A stretch of 64,000 nt of DNA from Ovis canadensis (lineage: Eukaryota > Chordata > Mammalia > Artiodactyla > Bovidae), in assembly GCF_042477335.2 (NCBI RefSeq), contig NC_091245.1, positions 87,892,501-87,956,500 on the forward strand, in the 5' to 3' direction. Below, in pieces: positions 22,270-33,842 of this stretch. Below the pieces are notes generated by a model that searched no databases, was not told the DNA's origin, and was given only the letters and a program-made list of their open reading frames with translations. The position numbers were made by a program, and so were the translations under genes. How positions within the stretch are numbered: the stretch's first letter is position 1; the number at the start of each line of letters is the position of its first letter.

Positions 22270-22549
22270 CGGAGAAGGCAATGACAACTCACTCCAGTAC
22301 TCTTGCCTGGCAAATCCCACGTGGACGGAGGAGCCTGGTGGGCTGCAGTCCATGGGGTCGCTAAGAGTCGGACATGACTGAGTGACTTCTCTTTCATTTT
22401 CACTTTCATGCATTGGAGAAGGAAATGGCAACCCACTCCAGCGTTCTTGTCTGGAGAATCCCAGGGACGGGGGAGCCTGGTGGGCTGCTGTCTCTGGGGT
22501 TGCACAGAGTCGGACACGACTGAAGCGACTTAGCAGCAGCAGCAGCAGC
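22270..22549 (+). mobile_element. BOV-A2 dimeric SINE with TSD
   Basis: Two Bov-A monomers in tandem, each with 'actccag' and 'tcttg' body and 'gagtcggacaYgactga', joined by 'ctttcattttcactttcatg', ending in (CAG)n. Duplication atggaWagatca at 22258-22269 and 22550-22561. Confidence 0.93.
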
Positions 22550-22609
22550 ATGGAAAGATCAGGGTTCTGTCCTACAAAATGATTTACTGGTTACAAAACA
22601 ATTTTGCAT

Positions 22610-22740
22610 ATATTTTATCATTTGGTTCTCACAACATCTAGTGAAGTAGCTCTTTGTATGATTTACACAGAAGGACCTGAATTTAAAGAGATTAAGTCAC
22701 TGGTCCAGTGTAATGACAACCCAGGGCTTTTATGCTAAGT
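22610..22740 (-). repeat. MIR-like SINE, antisense
   Basis: 'catttggttctcacaacatc', 'gtgaagtagctctttgtatg' and 'gagattaagtcactggtcca' follow antisense MIR order. Confidence 0.55.
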
Positions 22741-22744
22741 TATT

Positions 22745-22870
22745 CCCTGCTGGATTGCAAATTTCTTATGGACAAGAACTCTGCCATACTCATTTTCAGA
22801 TCCCCAACAAATTCAATACAGGATCTAGCTCAGAGCAGTGCTCATTAAGTGTTTGCTTAGTGGAAGAATG
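22745..22870 (+). repeat. L2 3' end
   Basis: 'ttcttatggacaagaactct', 'cagatccccaacaaattc' and 'cagtgctcattaagtgtttg' match the L2 3'-end summary phrase. Confidence 0.6.
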
Positions 22871-23049
22871 TGGATGACCTTGAACAATCCCTTCACCTTT
22901 CCACACCTGAAAGTGCTAGGAAGATGGCCTCAACAGTCCTTCCTAACTGCGAAGAATCAATGGCAATGCCTCTCTGAATCCTTCTAACATCTGTGGGTAT
23001 TGCATGTCAATGGGGCAATAGTCAGGTCATCTAGTCCATTATGTGCTCC

Positions 23050-23820
23050 TCGTGTCACTCAACACTTGTGGATTCACTTCTTATTGCTGCTGTACCAAAC
23101 CATGACCAAACTTGGTTGCTTAAAGCAATACAGGATTTCTGTGGTGGTACAGTGGTTAAGAATCTGCCTGCCAATGCAAGGCACATGGGTTTGATCACTG
23201 CTCCAGGAAGATTCCATATGCCGCAGGGCAACTAAGCCTGTTTTCCACAACTACTGAGCCTGTGCTCCAGAGTCCTCAAGCCACAACTACTGAGCCCATG
23301 GGCTACAACTCCTGAAGCCTGCAGAGCCGTAGAGCCTGTGTGACGAGAGAGGCCACTGCAATGGGAAGCCTGCACACTGCAACGAGAGAGGAGCCCCTCC
23401 TCACTGCAGCTATAGGGAAAGCCCCAAGTGCAGCCACAGAGACCCAGCACAGCCAAAAATAATTAACCAATCAATTAAAAACAATACGCATTTATTCTCT
23501 TTTAGCTTGGGGGACAGAAATCAGCTTCATTGAGTTAAAATTAAGGTATTGTTTGGACTGGTTCCTTCAAGAAGCTCTGAAGGGAGAATCCATTTCCTTG
23601 CCTTTTTCAGCTCCTAGAGACCACTCGTATTCCTTGGCTTGTGGCCCTTCCTTTGCCTTCAAATTACATCATTCCAAGTTCTGCTTCCACCATTACATCA
23701 CCGCCTTAACTTATGTGGCCAAATCTCCCCCTGCCTCTCTCTTCTCAAGACACCTCTGATTATATTTAGGGCCCACCTAGATCAGTAACATTCACAGGGA
23801 TTAGGATTGAATATCGTTAG
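23050..23820. repeat. ancient MaLR/LTR-like repeat split by a CHR-1 SINE
   Basis: Left part 'cttattgctgctgtaccaaa' and 'ggttgcttaaagcaatac'; right part 'gcatttattctcttttagc', 'gaatccatttccttgcc', 'gccttcaaattacatcattc' and 'gattatatttagggcccac'. The two halves form one familiar mammalian dispersed element once the SINE is excluded. Family assignment uncertain; non-coding and decayed. Confidence 0.5.
23132..23474 (+). mobile_element. CHR-1 SINE (long form) with TSD
   Basis: 'tctgtggtggtacagtgg' head and the long CHR-1 body: 'caactactgagcctgtgct', 'ctacaactcctgaagcct', 'ggccactgcaatgggaag', then 'agcacagccaaaaataat'. The flanks ttaaa(a)RCAATAC at 23120-23131 and 23475-23487 are an imperfect duplication. 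Confidence 0.82.
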
Positions 23821-23869
23821 GAGCCATCGTACAGCCTACTGATGATCACTATACTTACAAATTCACCTG

Positions 23870-24215
23870 TTCATTGTATACTTGCCTGTCTCTCCAGTAG
23901 GCAGTGAGCAACTTGAGAGCAAAGTGTCTACCTTATTCACCTCTGTTTCTAATACGGTGTTTGACACATAGTTGTTGTTGTTTAGCCTCAAAGTCTTTTC
24001 TGACTTTTTTGCAACCCCATGGACTGCAGCCCACCAGGCTTCTCTGACCATGGAAATTTCCAGGTGGGAATAGTGGAGTGGGTTGCCATTTCCTGCTCCA
24101 GGGGATCTTCCCAACCCAGGGATTGAAACTGCGTCTCCTGTGCTGCAGGCAGATTCTTTACCACTAAGCCATCCAGGAAGCCCTTCACACACAACTGGTG
24201 CTTAATAAATAATTA
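23870..24215 (+). repeat. L2 3' end split by a Bov-tA
   Basis: Left 'ctgtctctccagtaggcagt', 'gagcaacttgagagcaaagt' and 'aatacggtgtttgacaca'; right 'ctggtgcttaataaataa'. Together these make one L2 3' end. Confidence 0.7.
23971..24183 (-). mobile_element. Bov-tA SINE, antisense
   Basis: Starts with (GTT)n 'gttgttgttgtttagcc' and ends 'accactaagccatccaggaa'. Possible diverged duplication ttgacacata/ttcacacaca at 23961-23970 and 24184-24193 (8 of 10). Confidence 0.9.
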
Positions 24216-24300
24216 TACAAATAAAATAACCCTGTATCTATGGATTGTTTCCACGGAACAACATTCCAGTGAAATATAACCTCAAAGAAGCCTTAAAAGA

Positions 24301-24433
24301 TGCTGCTGCTGCTAAGTCACTTCAGTCGTGTCCGACTCTGTGCGACCCCATGAACTGCAGCCTGCCAGGCTCCTCCGTCCATGGGATTTTCCAGGCAAGA
24401 GTACTGGAGTGGGGTGCCATTGCCTTCTCCACT
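24301..24433 (-). mobile_element. Bov-A monomer SINE, antisense
   Basis: (TGC)n start, 'tcagtcgtgtccgactctgt' and 'ggggtgccattgccttctcc'. A single monomer without tRNA head. Flanks 'cttaaaagatg' and 'cttaaagatg' (24425-24440) look like a duplication with one indel. Confidence 0.88.
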
Positions 24434-25212
24434 TAAAGATGAGTCAGTCTTTAGCAAAATTCTCTTGCAGACATAGAGGAGGAGGACATTACATGGCAAA
24501 GCTTCCTAAAAATGCCCTGGAGACATGCCTCCCTCTCCTTCAGGCCCCCTCACTTGCCTGCCCATCCAACTGCCCCAGGCAGCCAAATTTGTAACTGTTC
24601 CTAGGGAAAACACACGAGCATCAGGATTTAATTTTGACAGTATTCGCTTTTAACCAATGGCCAGGCTATCATGGGAGAAAAAAAAAAAAACACCACCATC
24701 CACTTCCTAAACTCTTGGGCGTGTTCCTGGATCTGTCTGCCACACAGCAGGGTCTGAGTCCCCGGTGGTGCCATTTGGACATATTTAGGACCAGTTCTCA
24801 GTCACAAGAAGAAATTCAAGGAGAACTGCCTCCAGCCAGGGCCCAGAAGCTGACTCCAAGGAGGAGTCAGGGGAGGAGAGAAACCTGCCTGACAGCCCAT
24901 CAGCCTGAACGCTCAGGGATGCCCCACCTCCCCACGCCAGTACAGCATCTCCAGTGTGATTGCCTTGAAGGCATTCCTTCCTCTTCCTCCCAACTTCATG
25001 TCAAATCAACAGTAACAACAAAAAAAATGAGTGTGGATAAAATCTCACTTGGTTCAGTAACTCTCAGGAATAAATTCCTTATGCTCCCATGTGATCTAGC
25101 CCTTTCTGATTCTCCAAGCTGTGCTCATAGACACTTTGTTGTACAAGCAAGTCACCCCAAGTGCCTAAAAATGACAAGAGCTCCAGTGTAGGAACGTTAC
25201 CTGTTTTGTTGC

Positions 25213-25352
25213 ATCTAATCCTCACAGCGACCCTATGAAGTAGGTACTATTGTTATCCCACATTCTCCCCAGGGGGAAGCTGAGCCACAGAGACCTTAAG
25301 TGACTTGCTCCAGGTAACTGGTGGAGATGGAGTTCAAATCCAGGCAGCCTGG
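25213..25352 (-). repeat. MIR SINE, antisense
   Basis: 'taatcctcacagcgacccta', 'tgaagtaggtactattgtta', 'ttaagtgacttgctccagg' and 'agttcaaatccaggcagcc'. Well preserved. Confidence 0.78.
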
Positions 25353-25675
25353 CAACTTTAAGCAAATACCTCATCTTCCTGGTTACCCGGATTGTGAACT
25401 GGACAAATAAATTGCTGCATCTCTCCATCCTACCGTGTCCTCTATCTAAGCTTTCAGGGATCCTGCCTCATATGCAGAGGGCTCTGGAGCCACATGAAAT
25501 TCCTTAATGTGGGACCCTTCCTCTGGCATTTTCTCATCCTCAAGTTTGCCACCCCTGTAACTTCTGAGGGCAGCTCCCAAGCCCAGGGCTCCCTGTGAGG
25601 TCCTCTAGTTTCCAAGAACCTTTGAGATGGTTTACTGCTTCCTCCTCTAGGTTCTCAGCCTCTGAGGAGACATTA

Positions 25676-26150
25676 CATTACTTTGCCAACAAAAGTCCAT
25701 CTAGTCAAAGCTATGGTTTTTCCAGTAGTCATGTATGGATGTGAGAGTTGGACTATAAAGAAAGCTGAGTGCTGTTAAGAATTGATGCTTTTGAACTGTG
25801 GTGTTAGAGAAGACTCTTGAGAGTCCCTTGGACTGCAAGGAGATCCAACCACTCCATACTAAAGGAAATCAGTCCTGAATATTCATTGGAAAGACTGATG
25901 CCAAAGCTGTAACTCCAATACTTTGGCCACCTGATGCGAAGAACTGACTCATCTGAAAAGACCCTGATGCTGGGAAAGCTTGAAGGTGGCAGGAGAAGGG
26001 GACGACAGAGGATGAGATGGTTGGATGGCATCACTGACTCAATGGACGTGAGTTTGAGTAAACTCCGGGAGTTGGTGATGGACAGGGAGGCCTAGCATGC
26101 TGCAGTCCATGGGGTCACAAAGAGTAGGACACAACTGAGTGACTGACCTG
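25676..26150 (+). mobile_element. BovB LINE 3'-end fragment
   Basis: 'ttactttgccaacaaaagtc', 'gtcatgtatggatgtgagag', 'cttggactgcaaggagatcc', 'actttggccacctgatgcga' and 'gggagttggtgatggacagg', ending in the Bov SINE-like tail. 5'-truncated and inactive. Confidence 0.92.
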
Positions 26151-27121
26151 AAGGAGGCTCGGCTCAGCCTCTGAACTATTCAGTCCTGCCTATCTCCGCC
26201 TCCCTTTAACTAACTGCAGGGTAAATGTGTCCACAAGACCAAGTTAACAGCCGCAAGAGCCTAAGTTAAACCTTGACTTCCAGCCTCAAGTTTCACCAAG
26301 GAATTCCTTAGATTTTTCATTCTGAAGAGTTGGCATCACTCTGTGTAAGGCAGTCCTTCATTTGCTACAATTAGTGCTGGATGCCTAGCCCCAAAGGTGA
26401 GAATTCTGATCCCAAAGTTGACCTCTGCTTAATTATAGAAAGATCACACCTAAGTTCAATGCTTTGGATGGTAATTATGCTGTGTTGACAGTCACATTCC
26501 CAAGTGTTTAAAAAAAAGTCCCCATATTGCCAATTTTAATGGTCCAACATGTTATTATAAGAAAGTTTGCTTAGAAATTCCTTTACTATTTATTTAGCAC
26601 TTGGGCCATTTCCAATTTTTCACTTTTTTACGTAGTATAAAAACAGGTTACTTTTTTTTTGCTTGCTTAATTTTTCATTTATTTACTTCCTTGTCGATAA
26701 GTTTCATAAAATAGAATAGTCTGGAAGAGATAAACATTGTTATAGCTTTTGATACATATCACCTGATTGTTTAAATGTTTAAGAAAATAAACTCATTGTC
26801 ACCAGCAACATACCAGTATCTGTTTCCCCACAGTTTTGTTAACAAGCAGTCTATCACTTTTATTTAATAGTTTGATAGTTCTAGAATATCTTTAAGTTGT
26901 TTAAATATATTTTTTTATTGCTTTCAAGGCTGTATATTTTTCTATGTGATATTTGTTCTGCCATTCTATTTGGAAATAAACTCTTCATCTCTGGCTACTT
27001 AGAGTGGAATCCAGACACAAACTATATATTTGTATCAGTTCTTCCCTATTTTGGAATAAGCTGCTAATAACTATATTTTTCATGTATCTTTTGTTTCTAT
27101 AGCCTTGATTTACATGTGCAT

Positions 27122-27341
27122 GGGAGTGTCCATGCTGTGCCACTCCAGTCATGTCTGACTCTGCGACCCTATGGATGGTAGCCTGCCAGGCTCCTCTGTC
27201 CATGGGATTCTCCAGGCAAGAATACTGCAGTGGGTTGCCATGCCCTCCCCTAGATCTTCCCGACTCAGGGATCCAAACTATGTCTCTGATGTCTGCTGCA
27301 GTGGCAGGCAGGTTCTTTACCACTAGCGCCACCTGGGAAGC
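27122..27341 (-). mobile_element. Bov-tA SINE, antisense
   Basis: 'tcatgtctgactctgcgacc', 'ccatgggattctccaggcaa' and 'ttctttaccactagcgccac', then 'ctgggaagcct'. Confidence 0.9.
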
Positions 27342-27892
27342 CTGTTTTATATGTATCTACCATAAAATTTAGAATCATCTTTACATATTCATATTTCTGT
27401 CTTGTCCTTAGTAATATTTTTCATTTCTTCAAGTCAGAAATTTATCACCTCTTCAAACATGAGACAATCACGTTATTTTTTTCCTATTCTTAAAAATACT
27501 AGTGTACATTTTACTTTAATGCATCTGAACTTTATTATTTATATGGTGTGATACATTACTCTAGAGTAGATAACTTCCTTTCTAGTATCCCATTGCCCAA
27601 ATAATTAATAGCCAATGAAGTCTTGCCGCATTTTTGTATTGTTTCTCTTTTGTTGTAATTAAGCTGCTAAAGTAGGACATCTAAGGAATTTCTGTTTTGT
27701 TTCATTCACTCAGCAAATATTTATTGAGCATCTACTATACTCCAGGCCCTGTTCTATGTGCTAAGGGTAAAGCAATGAACAAAACAAACATACCTGCACT
27801 CCTGGGGCTAACATTCTGGTAGAGGAATGAGGGGAAAGAGACAAACTTTTAAAATAGATGGTAGATGGATAGATAATAAGTAAGGTGGAAAA

Positions 27893-28112
27893 GGGCTTCC
27901 CAGGTGGCACTAGAGGTAAAGAACCCTTCTGCCAATGCAGGAGACATACTAGATATGGGTTTGATCCCTGGGTTGGGAAGGTCCCCTGGAGGAGGACATG
28001 GCAACCCACTCCAGTATTCTGCCTGGAGAATCCCATGGACAGAGGAGCCTGGAAGGCTACAGTCCATGAGGTTGCAAAGAGTCAGGCACGACTGAAGTGA
28101 CTTAGCATGCAC
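27893..28112 (+). mobile_element. Bov-tA SINE
   Basis: 'gggcttcccaggtggcacta' to 'gtcaggcacgactgaagtga'. Inserted into the antisense L2. Confidence 0.9.
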
Positions 28113-28175
28113 GCCCAAGATAGAAAAGAATAATAGGGAGGCTGACATTGTGGGGGCGGTGAAAGTTGAATTTTT

Positions 28176-28937
28176 TTAAGTTAATTTATTTATTTTAATT
28201 GGAGGCTAATTACTTTACAGTATTGTAGTGGCTTTTGCCACACATTGATCTGAATCATCCATGGGTGTCCCCCATCCTAAACCCTCTTCCCACCTCCCTC
28301 CCCATCCCATCCCTCAGGGTTAACCCAGTGCACGGCCCTGGGTGCCCTGTCTCATACATCGAACCTGGGCTGGCGATCTATTTCACATATGGTAATATAC
28401 ATGTTTCAATGCTATTCTCTCAAATCATCCCACCCTTGCCTTCTTGCACAGAGTTCAAAAGTCTGTTCTTTACATCTGTGTCTTTTTTGCTATCTTGCAT
28501 ATAGGGTCATCATTACCATCTTTCTAAATTCCATATATATACATTAATATACTGTATCGATGTTTTTCTTTCTGACATACTTCACTCTGTATAGCAGGCT
28601 CCAGTTTCATCCATCCCATTAGAACTGATTCAAATGTGTTCTTCTTAATAGCTGAGTAATATTCCATTGTGTATATATGCCACAGTTTTCTTATCCATTC
28701 ATCTGCTGATGGACATCTAGGTTGCTTCCATGTCCGGGCTATTGTAAACAGTGCTGCGATGAACATTGGGGTACATGTGTCTCTTTCAATTCTGGTTTCC
28801 TCTGTGTGTATGACCAGCAGTTGGATTGCTGGGTCATATGGCAGTTCTATTTCCAGTTTTTTAAGGAATCTCCACACTGTTCTCCATAGTGGCTGTACTA
28901 GTTTGCATTCCCACCAACAGTGTAAGAGGGTTCCCTT
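28176..28937 (-). mobile_element. ruminant L1 3' end with TSD
   Basis: The T-run at 28171-28177 is the antisense poly(A) tail, followed by the ruminant L1 3' UTR ('ggaggctaattactttacag') and the ORF2 C-terminus. Flanked by aaagYtgaattttt at 28162-28175 and 28938-28951 (13 of 14). 5'-truncated, as usual for L1. Confidence 0.92.
28524..28877 (-). pseudogene. L1 ORF2p C-terminal fragment
   Basis: About 117 codons still open, including [49 protein letters not shown] and [10 protein letters not shown], the conserved C-terminal end of L1 ORF2. The endonuclease and reverse transcriptase domains are absent, so it encodes no active protein. The open frame indicates a fairly young insertion. Confidence 0.9.
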
Positions 28938-29469
28938 AAAGCTGAATTTTTCAATGGAGAGCTTAAAGACCTCACTGAGAAGATGACATCTGAGCTAAGA
29001 CCTGAAGAGAGGGAGGGAATAGGCATGTAAATAGCTGAGGGAAAGAAGGTTCCAGCTGAGAGAACAGCGGCTGTAAAGGAATGCCCAGTTCCCTGAGGAA
29101 GGTGCCTGATGTGGGGTGGCTGTCGTGCTAAGACAGACTGTGGGAGAGCAGTGGAGACGGCTCATGTGTTAGGAGGCCCACAACAGTGGCACTGGCAAGA
29201 GGCCATGGGGACTTCTGTCAGGCTGATGGAGGTGAGGCAGTGAAAGGGGGCAATTCTAGATCTATTTTTGACCTCTTAGATGTGGACGGTGGTGAAAAAG
29301 AAGGTCAAAGATGACTTCTGATATTTGGGGCAGACCACTGGAAGGGTGGTTTTGCCACTTACTTAGATGGAGCAAAATCAGTTTTGGATTTGGAGAAATA
29401 TTTTGGACTTTGGAATTGGTCCTGTTTTAAGTTTAAGATGCTATACCAAGTGGAGATGTTCCACGATTT

Positions 29470-30047
29470 ATTTTTTCTGTTTGGGGACCTAGGGTTTTGA
29501 TAAATATTTTTTTTGTAATGCATTTTAAATCTTATGAGAGTCCATATTTTTTCCCACTATTCTCTCTCTAAGGTTGATATCAATTACTCAGCTTCTGTAA
29601 GAACTTTATAAAGCCTTTAACTACCACTGCATTAAGTCTATTAACACTGTCACATTTATCAGATTTGTTTTCAATAATGATCTGGTATATCTCTCCATTG
29701 GTTCACATCCTCCTTTTCTTTTCCTGTTATGGTTTAATAATTTTCTTGGAATAAATCTCGTGGCTCAAAGAAAGTCCTCAAACTTATTTTTGGTTTGTGG
29801 TTATAAATGGAGTCTTTCTCCTGTTTTTGTTTTATGTCTTTATTAATATGCAGCTGTATTTCACTGACAGATGGAAATGCCATTGTTCTATGTGGGTTTC
29901 TTCTGGCTGTGTCTTTGCTGAATTCATTTATTAATTCTAGTAATTTAGGGGTTGCTTTTATTGGAACTTTCAGGTGTATAATCATGTCAACTATAAAAAG
30001 CATGCTTTTTATCCCTAAATTTATATGTCCTTCCCAAATAGCTATTT
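29470..30047 (-). repeat. possible old L1 remnant, AT-rich
   Basis: 'gaattcatttattaattcta', 'ggaactttcaggtgtataat' and 'catgtcaactataaaaagca' resemble antisense L1 ORF2 text. Very diverged; low confidence. Confidence 0.35.
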
Positions 30048-30262
30048 GGGACTTCCCCACTGGCTCAGCTGGTAAAGAATCTGCCTGCCAATTCAGGAGA
30101 TGTAAGAGGTGTGGGTTCAATTCCTGGGTTGGGAATATCCTCTGGAGAAGGAAACGGCAACCCACTCCAGTATTCTTGCTTGGGAACTTCCATGGACAGA
30201 GGAACCTGGTGAGCTACAGTTTATGGGTCACAAAAGAGTCATAGATGACTTAGTGATTAAAT
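30048..30262 (+). mobile_element. Bov-tA SINE, diverged
   Basis: 'gggacttccccactggctca' through 'cccactccagtattcttgct' to 'gagtcatagatgacttagtg'. More diverged than its neighbour at 30421. Confidence 0.88.
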
Positions 30263-30420
30263 ACTGCCAAATTTTTCTTATAGGTCATGAATAGTTATAT
30301 TTATCTTGTAACCCAGTCTTTAAATTTATTTTCCCCTCATAGAGAAGTCTATCTCCTTAACATGTAATATACATAATATGATCTTTTATTGTGCACTTAT
30401 TTTTATTGCACAATAAATAT

Positions 30421-30637
30421 AGGCTTCCCTGGTGGCTTAGACGGTAAAGCATCTGCCTGCAATGCGGGAGACCCGGGTTCAATCCGTGGGTCGGGAAGAT
30501 CTCCTGGAGAAGGAAATAGCAACCCACTCCAATATTCTTGCCTGGAAAATCCCAGGGATGGAGGAGCCTGGTAGGGCTACAGTCCATGGGGTCGCAAGGA
30601 GTCGGACATGACTGAGCGACTTCACTTTCCTTTCACT
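30421..30637 (+). mobile_element. Bov-tA SINE
   Basis: 'aggcttccctggtggcttag' to 'gacatgactgagcgacttca'. The string 'tttttattgcac' occurs on both sides (about 30400-30411 and 30641-30652), but nine extra bases separate the left copy from the SINE head, so the duplication is not clean. Confidence 0.9.
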
Positions 30638-30819
30638 TTATTTTTATTGCACCATTTTTTACTTCCCTCTTTTCTTTAACTTTGTGAAGAAACAGAGGCA
30701 TCAACCCTTATGGTAATATTCTGACAGTCTTGAATTCCTTTTGAAATTATAGATTTTTAGGTGGGATTTGGCAGATATTTGAATGTGGGCAGTTTTTTTC
30801 CAATAGTGTCTCATTGACA

Positions 30820-30945
30820 TGTGTTAACAAATCTGGGAAGTAGATATTATTAGCCTCGCTTTGTATACTTTGAGGCTCAGGGAGGTTAAGTGACAATGTT
30901 TTACACCTAGTAAGTGGTAGAACCATAATTAAATTGTATTAAATA
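30820..30945 (-). repeat. MIR SINE, antisense
   Basis: 'gtagatattattagcctcgc', 'gaggctcagggaggttaagt' and 'acacctagtaagtggtagaa'. Confidence 0.65.
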
Positions 30946-31219
30946 TCATATTACCAGTTGGTTTTACTTTGATTCATTAACCTTGCCTTTCAGCAATGTC
31001 TCAGGTGGATTACTTTTTCCTGAGGGTTTTTCTGTTTTGCAGACATTTTCATTCCTGGCTGTGGTCTTTGCCTCTGGGCTCTGCTGATAAATAGTATCCA
31101 GACTCCTCCTTGCTCTTCAAAAAGAGAAGCTGGAAGCAGTCAGTCTCACTTGCTTATTGGCAGAGGGGAGGCTCAGATCCAAATGTGCCTCTCTCCAAAG
31201 TCATGAGGTAACCTCCATG

Positions 31220-31418
31220 ACAGTGTTTCTGTAGAGGCAGTCTAGGGACCTTGCCTTAGACACAAGTGAAAAATTAACTGCACACCAGCAAAACAAATTC
31301 CCAGACCACATCCTGGACTTACTGAGTCAGAAACTCTGAGGATAGGTCCCAGGAATCCTAACTTAATCTTAACAGACTCCCCCAGGTGATTCTTACACAC
31401 ACTAAAATTTGAGAATCC
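31220..31418 (+). mobile_element. MER5A-like hAT remnant
   Basis: 'cccagaccacatcctggact', 'tactgagtcagaaactctga', 'ccaggtgattcttacacaca' and 'aaaatttgagaatccc' follow MER5A order. Confidence 0.7.
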
Positions 31419-31965
31419 CGGCCAAGTTTGGCAAGTATGCTTCCTATGGCGAACACACGTAGAATGGCCCGAATGACATGTCCTTGTGTAACCTTCTCCC
31501 TTGAGTACAGGCAGAATATGTGCCCTGCACCTAACCAATAGAAAATGGTAAAGGTGACGGGGTGGACACTCATGTGATTTATTACAGTATGTAAAACTAT
31601 ATCAGAGGAGAGAGATTCTCCTTATTTGAAGAGGTAAGTTGCCACGAGAAGAAACGTGGGTGACCTCTATATGCTAAGAACAGGCCCCAGATGACAGCAA
31701 GAAAATATGGACCTCGGTCCTACAATCACAGGAACTGAATTCTGCCAATAGCTATGTGGGCTGAAAGAGGACTCCAAGCTCCACAAAAGAATGCAGCCCA
31801 AACTCAAATCTTGATTGCAGCTTTGTGAAATCCTGAGCAGAAGATCCAGCAAAGCCACACCCAGACTCCTGACCCACAGAAACTACCAGATAATAAATGC
31901 GGATTGTTTAAGCTGCTAAGTTTGTGATACTTTCTCTGAACAGCAATAGAAAACTTATACCCCTC
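31419..31965. repeat. MaLR (MLT1-type) LTR remnant
   Basis: 'cctaaccaatagaaaatggt', 'aaaggtgacggggtggacac', 'aactgaattctgccaatagc' and 'gtttaagctgctaagtttgt' resemble an old ERVL-MaLR solo LTR. Non-coding; nothing retroviral is encoded. Family by eye only. Confidence 0.5.
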
Positions 31966-32069
31966 TTTTCTAAAAATTTCAACATCTAACTCTCCTTTTA
32001 TCACGTTAGTTATAGACTTGGGGAGAAAGGCTATGAATAATTATCCATTTTTAATCTAAAGTGTATCTT

Positions 32070-33005
32070 TTAAAGTAGGTAATTCACCATCATATACTCC
32101 TTATAACATTTAAAAGATCAACACCAAGTATTAGCAAGGATGTAGAACAACGGAAATTCTCATACACTGCAGGTAGGAATGGAAAATGATTCAATCATTT
32201 TGCAAAACTGGCATTTCTTAAGAAGTTAACATACATATACCATACCGTCCTGCCTTTCCACTTCAAGGTATTTACAAAAAAAAAAAAAAAATGAAGACAT
32301 AACTGCATTCAAAGACTTGTACATAAAGGTTCACGACAGCATTATTCACACAGTCCAGATCTGTATACAACCCAAATGTTAACCAACAGTTGGCTACATA
32401 AACAAAATGTGGTACAACTGTAAGACAGAATACTATTCGGTAAGGTAAGGCAAGGTGAAGTCGCTCAGTCATGTCCGACTCTTTGCGACTCCACGGACTG
32501 TAGCTTACCAGGCTCCTCCATCCATGGGATTTTCCAGGCAAGAGTACTAGAGTAGGTTACCATTTCCTTCTCCAGAGGATCTTCCCAGCACAGAGATCGA
32601 ACCCAGGTCTCCCACATTGTAGGCAGACACTTTACCATCTGAGCCACCAGGGAAGGCACTATTCAGTAACGAGCTATCAATACACATAACAACATGAATG
32701 AATCTTGAATCATTATGCAATGTGCAAAAGCCAGATACAGGAGTACATATTGTATGATTCAGTTTATATCAAATACACACTAACCTCTAATGACAGAAAG
32801 CAGTTTAGTGGTTATGAAGGACCAGGGAAGAGAGAGAGATGGACAGCAAAGTGTCATGGGGAATTTTTGGGGATGATGTAAATGTTCTGTATCTTGATCA
32901 TGGTGATGTTTTCACAAGTGTATAAAATCCTCAAAACTCATAGAATTGTGCCTTTTAAATGGATGTAGTGTAACTGTACATAACTAATTCCTCAATAAAG
33001 TTGAT
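32070..33005 (+). mobile_element. L1M 3' end, split by a Bov-tA
   Basis: 'gtattagcaaggatgtagaa', 'aaaggttcacgacagcatta', 'atcttgaatcattatgcaat', 'catggtgatgttttcacaag' and 'actgtacataactaattcct', ending with an A-rich tail (caataaagttgataagg, then A-run). A typical old L1M 3' UTR. Confidence 0.75.
32444..32657 (-). mobile_element. Bov-tA SINE, antisense, with TSD
   Basis: 'gtgaagtcgctcagtcatgt' to 'accatctgagccaccaggga'. Duplication actattcRgtaa at 32432-32443 and 32658-32669. Confidence 0.93.
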
Positions 33006-33009
33006 AAGG

Positions 33010-33545
33010 AAAAAATAGATCCATGTGACACAAAATTCAAAAGGTACGAAAGGTATAAAGCTAAGATTGTCCACCTTAGAGGCAGCCACTGGTACCAGTT
33101 TCCTTCTAGAGATATTTTTACTTGATATAAACCGAAAACCTTTACATATCAGTACCTTTAAAAGAAAAATACTCTCTCATTTTTTAATAGTTGTATAGTT
33201 GTCCTTATATGAATGTACCAGAATTTACTGAACCAGTTTCTAATGGAGGGAACCAGTTTTTAATTATTTCCAGTCTATTTATAAAGAAAACAACAATGAG
33301 CTTATTAAATTGTTGGGTTAAAAAGTATGCAATTTTTTTTAAATTTTAAAGATATTGCTAAACTATCCTCCTTAGAGATTATATAGATATATATTTCCAC
33401 CAGCAAGGAGAATGCCTATTTTCTTCACACCTTTCTGGCACAGTATGTAATCAGACTGTTCAATTTGACAGGTGAAAAATATATATCATTTTAACTTTAC
33501 CTTGTATTTCTCTTATTATGAGTGAGGTTAATCTTTTCATTAAAA
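33010..33545 (-). repeat. old L1M 3' UTR-like repeat, antisense
   Basis: 'ggtataaagctaagattgtc', 'gaggcagccactggtaccag', 'tgaatgtaccagaatttact' and 'tttccaccagcaaggagaat' match the antisense L1M 3' UTR pattern. Confidence 0.55.
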
Positions 33546-33569
33546 ATAATTATTTCTAGTGTCTTTTAA

Positions 33570-33842
33570 CGGAGAAGGCAATGGCAAGCCACTCCAGTAC
33601 TCTTGCCTGGAGAATCTCATGGACGGAGGAGCCTGGTGGGCTGCAGTCCATAGGGTCGCTACTAGTCGGACACAACTGAGCGACTTCACTTTCACTTTTC
33701 ACTTTCACGCATTGGAGAAGGAAATGGCAACCCACTCCAGTGTTCTTGCCTGGAGAGTCCTGGGGACGGCGGAGCCTGGGGGGCTGCCGCCTATGGGGTC
33801 GCACAGAGTCGGACACAACTGAATCGACTTAGCAGCAGCAGC
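33570..33842 (+). mobile_element. BOV-A2 dimeric SINE with TSD
   Basis: Two monomers joined by 'ctttcacttttcactttcac', ending in (CAG)n. Duplication agtgtctYttaa at 33558-33569 and 33843-33854. Confidence 0.93.

Larger units (their letters stand above)
27705..29290 (-). repeat. L2 LINE, antisense, split by a SINE and an L1
   Basis: Left piece (27705-27890): 'cagcaaatatttattgagca', 'tactccaggccctgttctat', 'gcaatgaacaaaacaaacat'. Right piece (28952-29290): 'atgacatctgagctaagacc', 'ggttccagctgagagaacag', 'gaggccatggggacttctg'. Both fit consecutive parts of antisense L2 3' sequence once the two younger insertions are removed. Confidence 0.7.

Noticed and set aside
24634..25191. 185-codon frame in intergenic DNA
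   Set aside because: Initiates only at TTG, low-complexity start (KKKKHHH from an A-run), no recognisable domain, no exon signals.
30397..30652. Repeated tttttattgcac flanking the 30421 SINE as a duplication
   Set aside because: Nine bases separate the left copy from the SINE head, so it is not an adjacent duplication and may reflect A/T-rich similarity.
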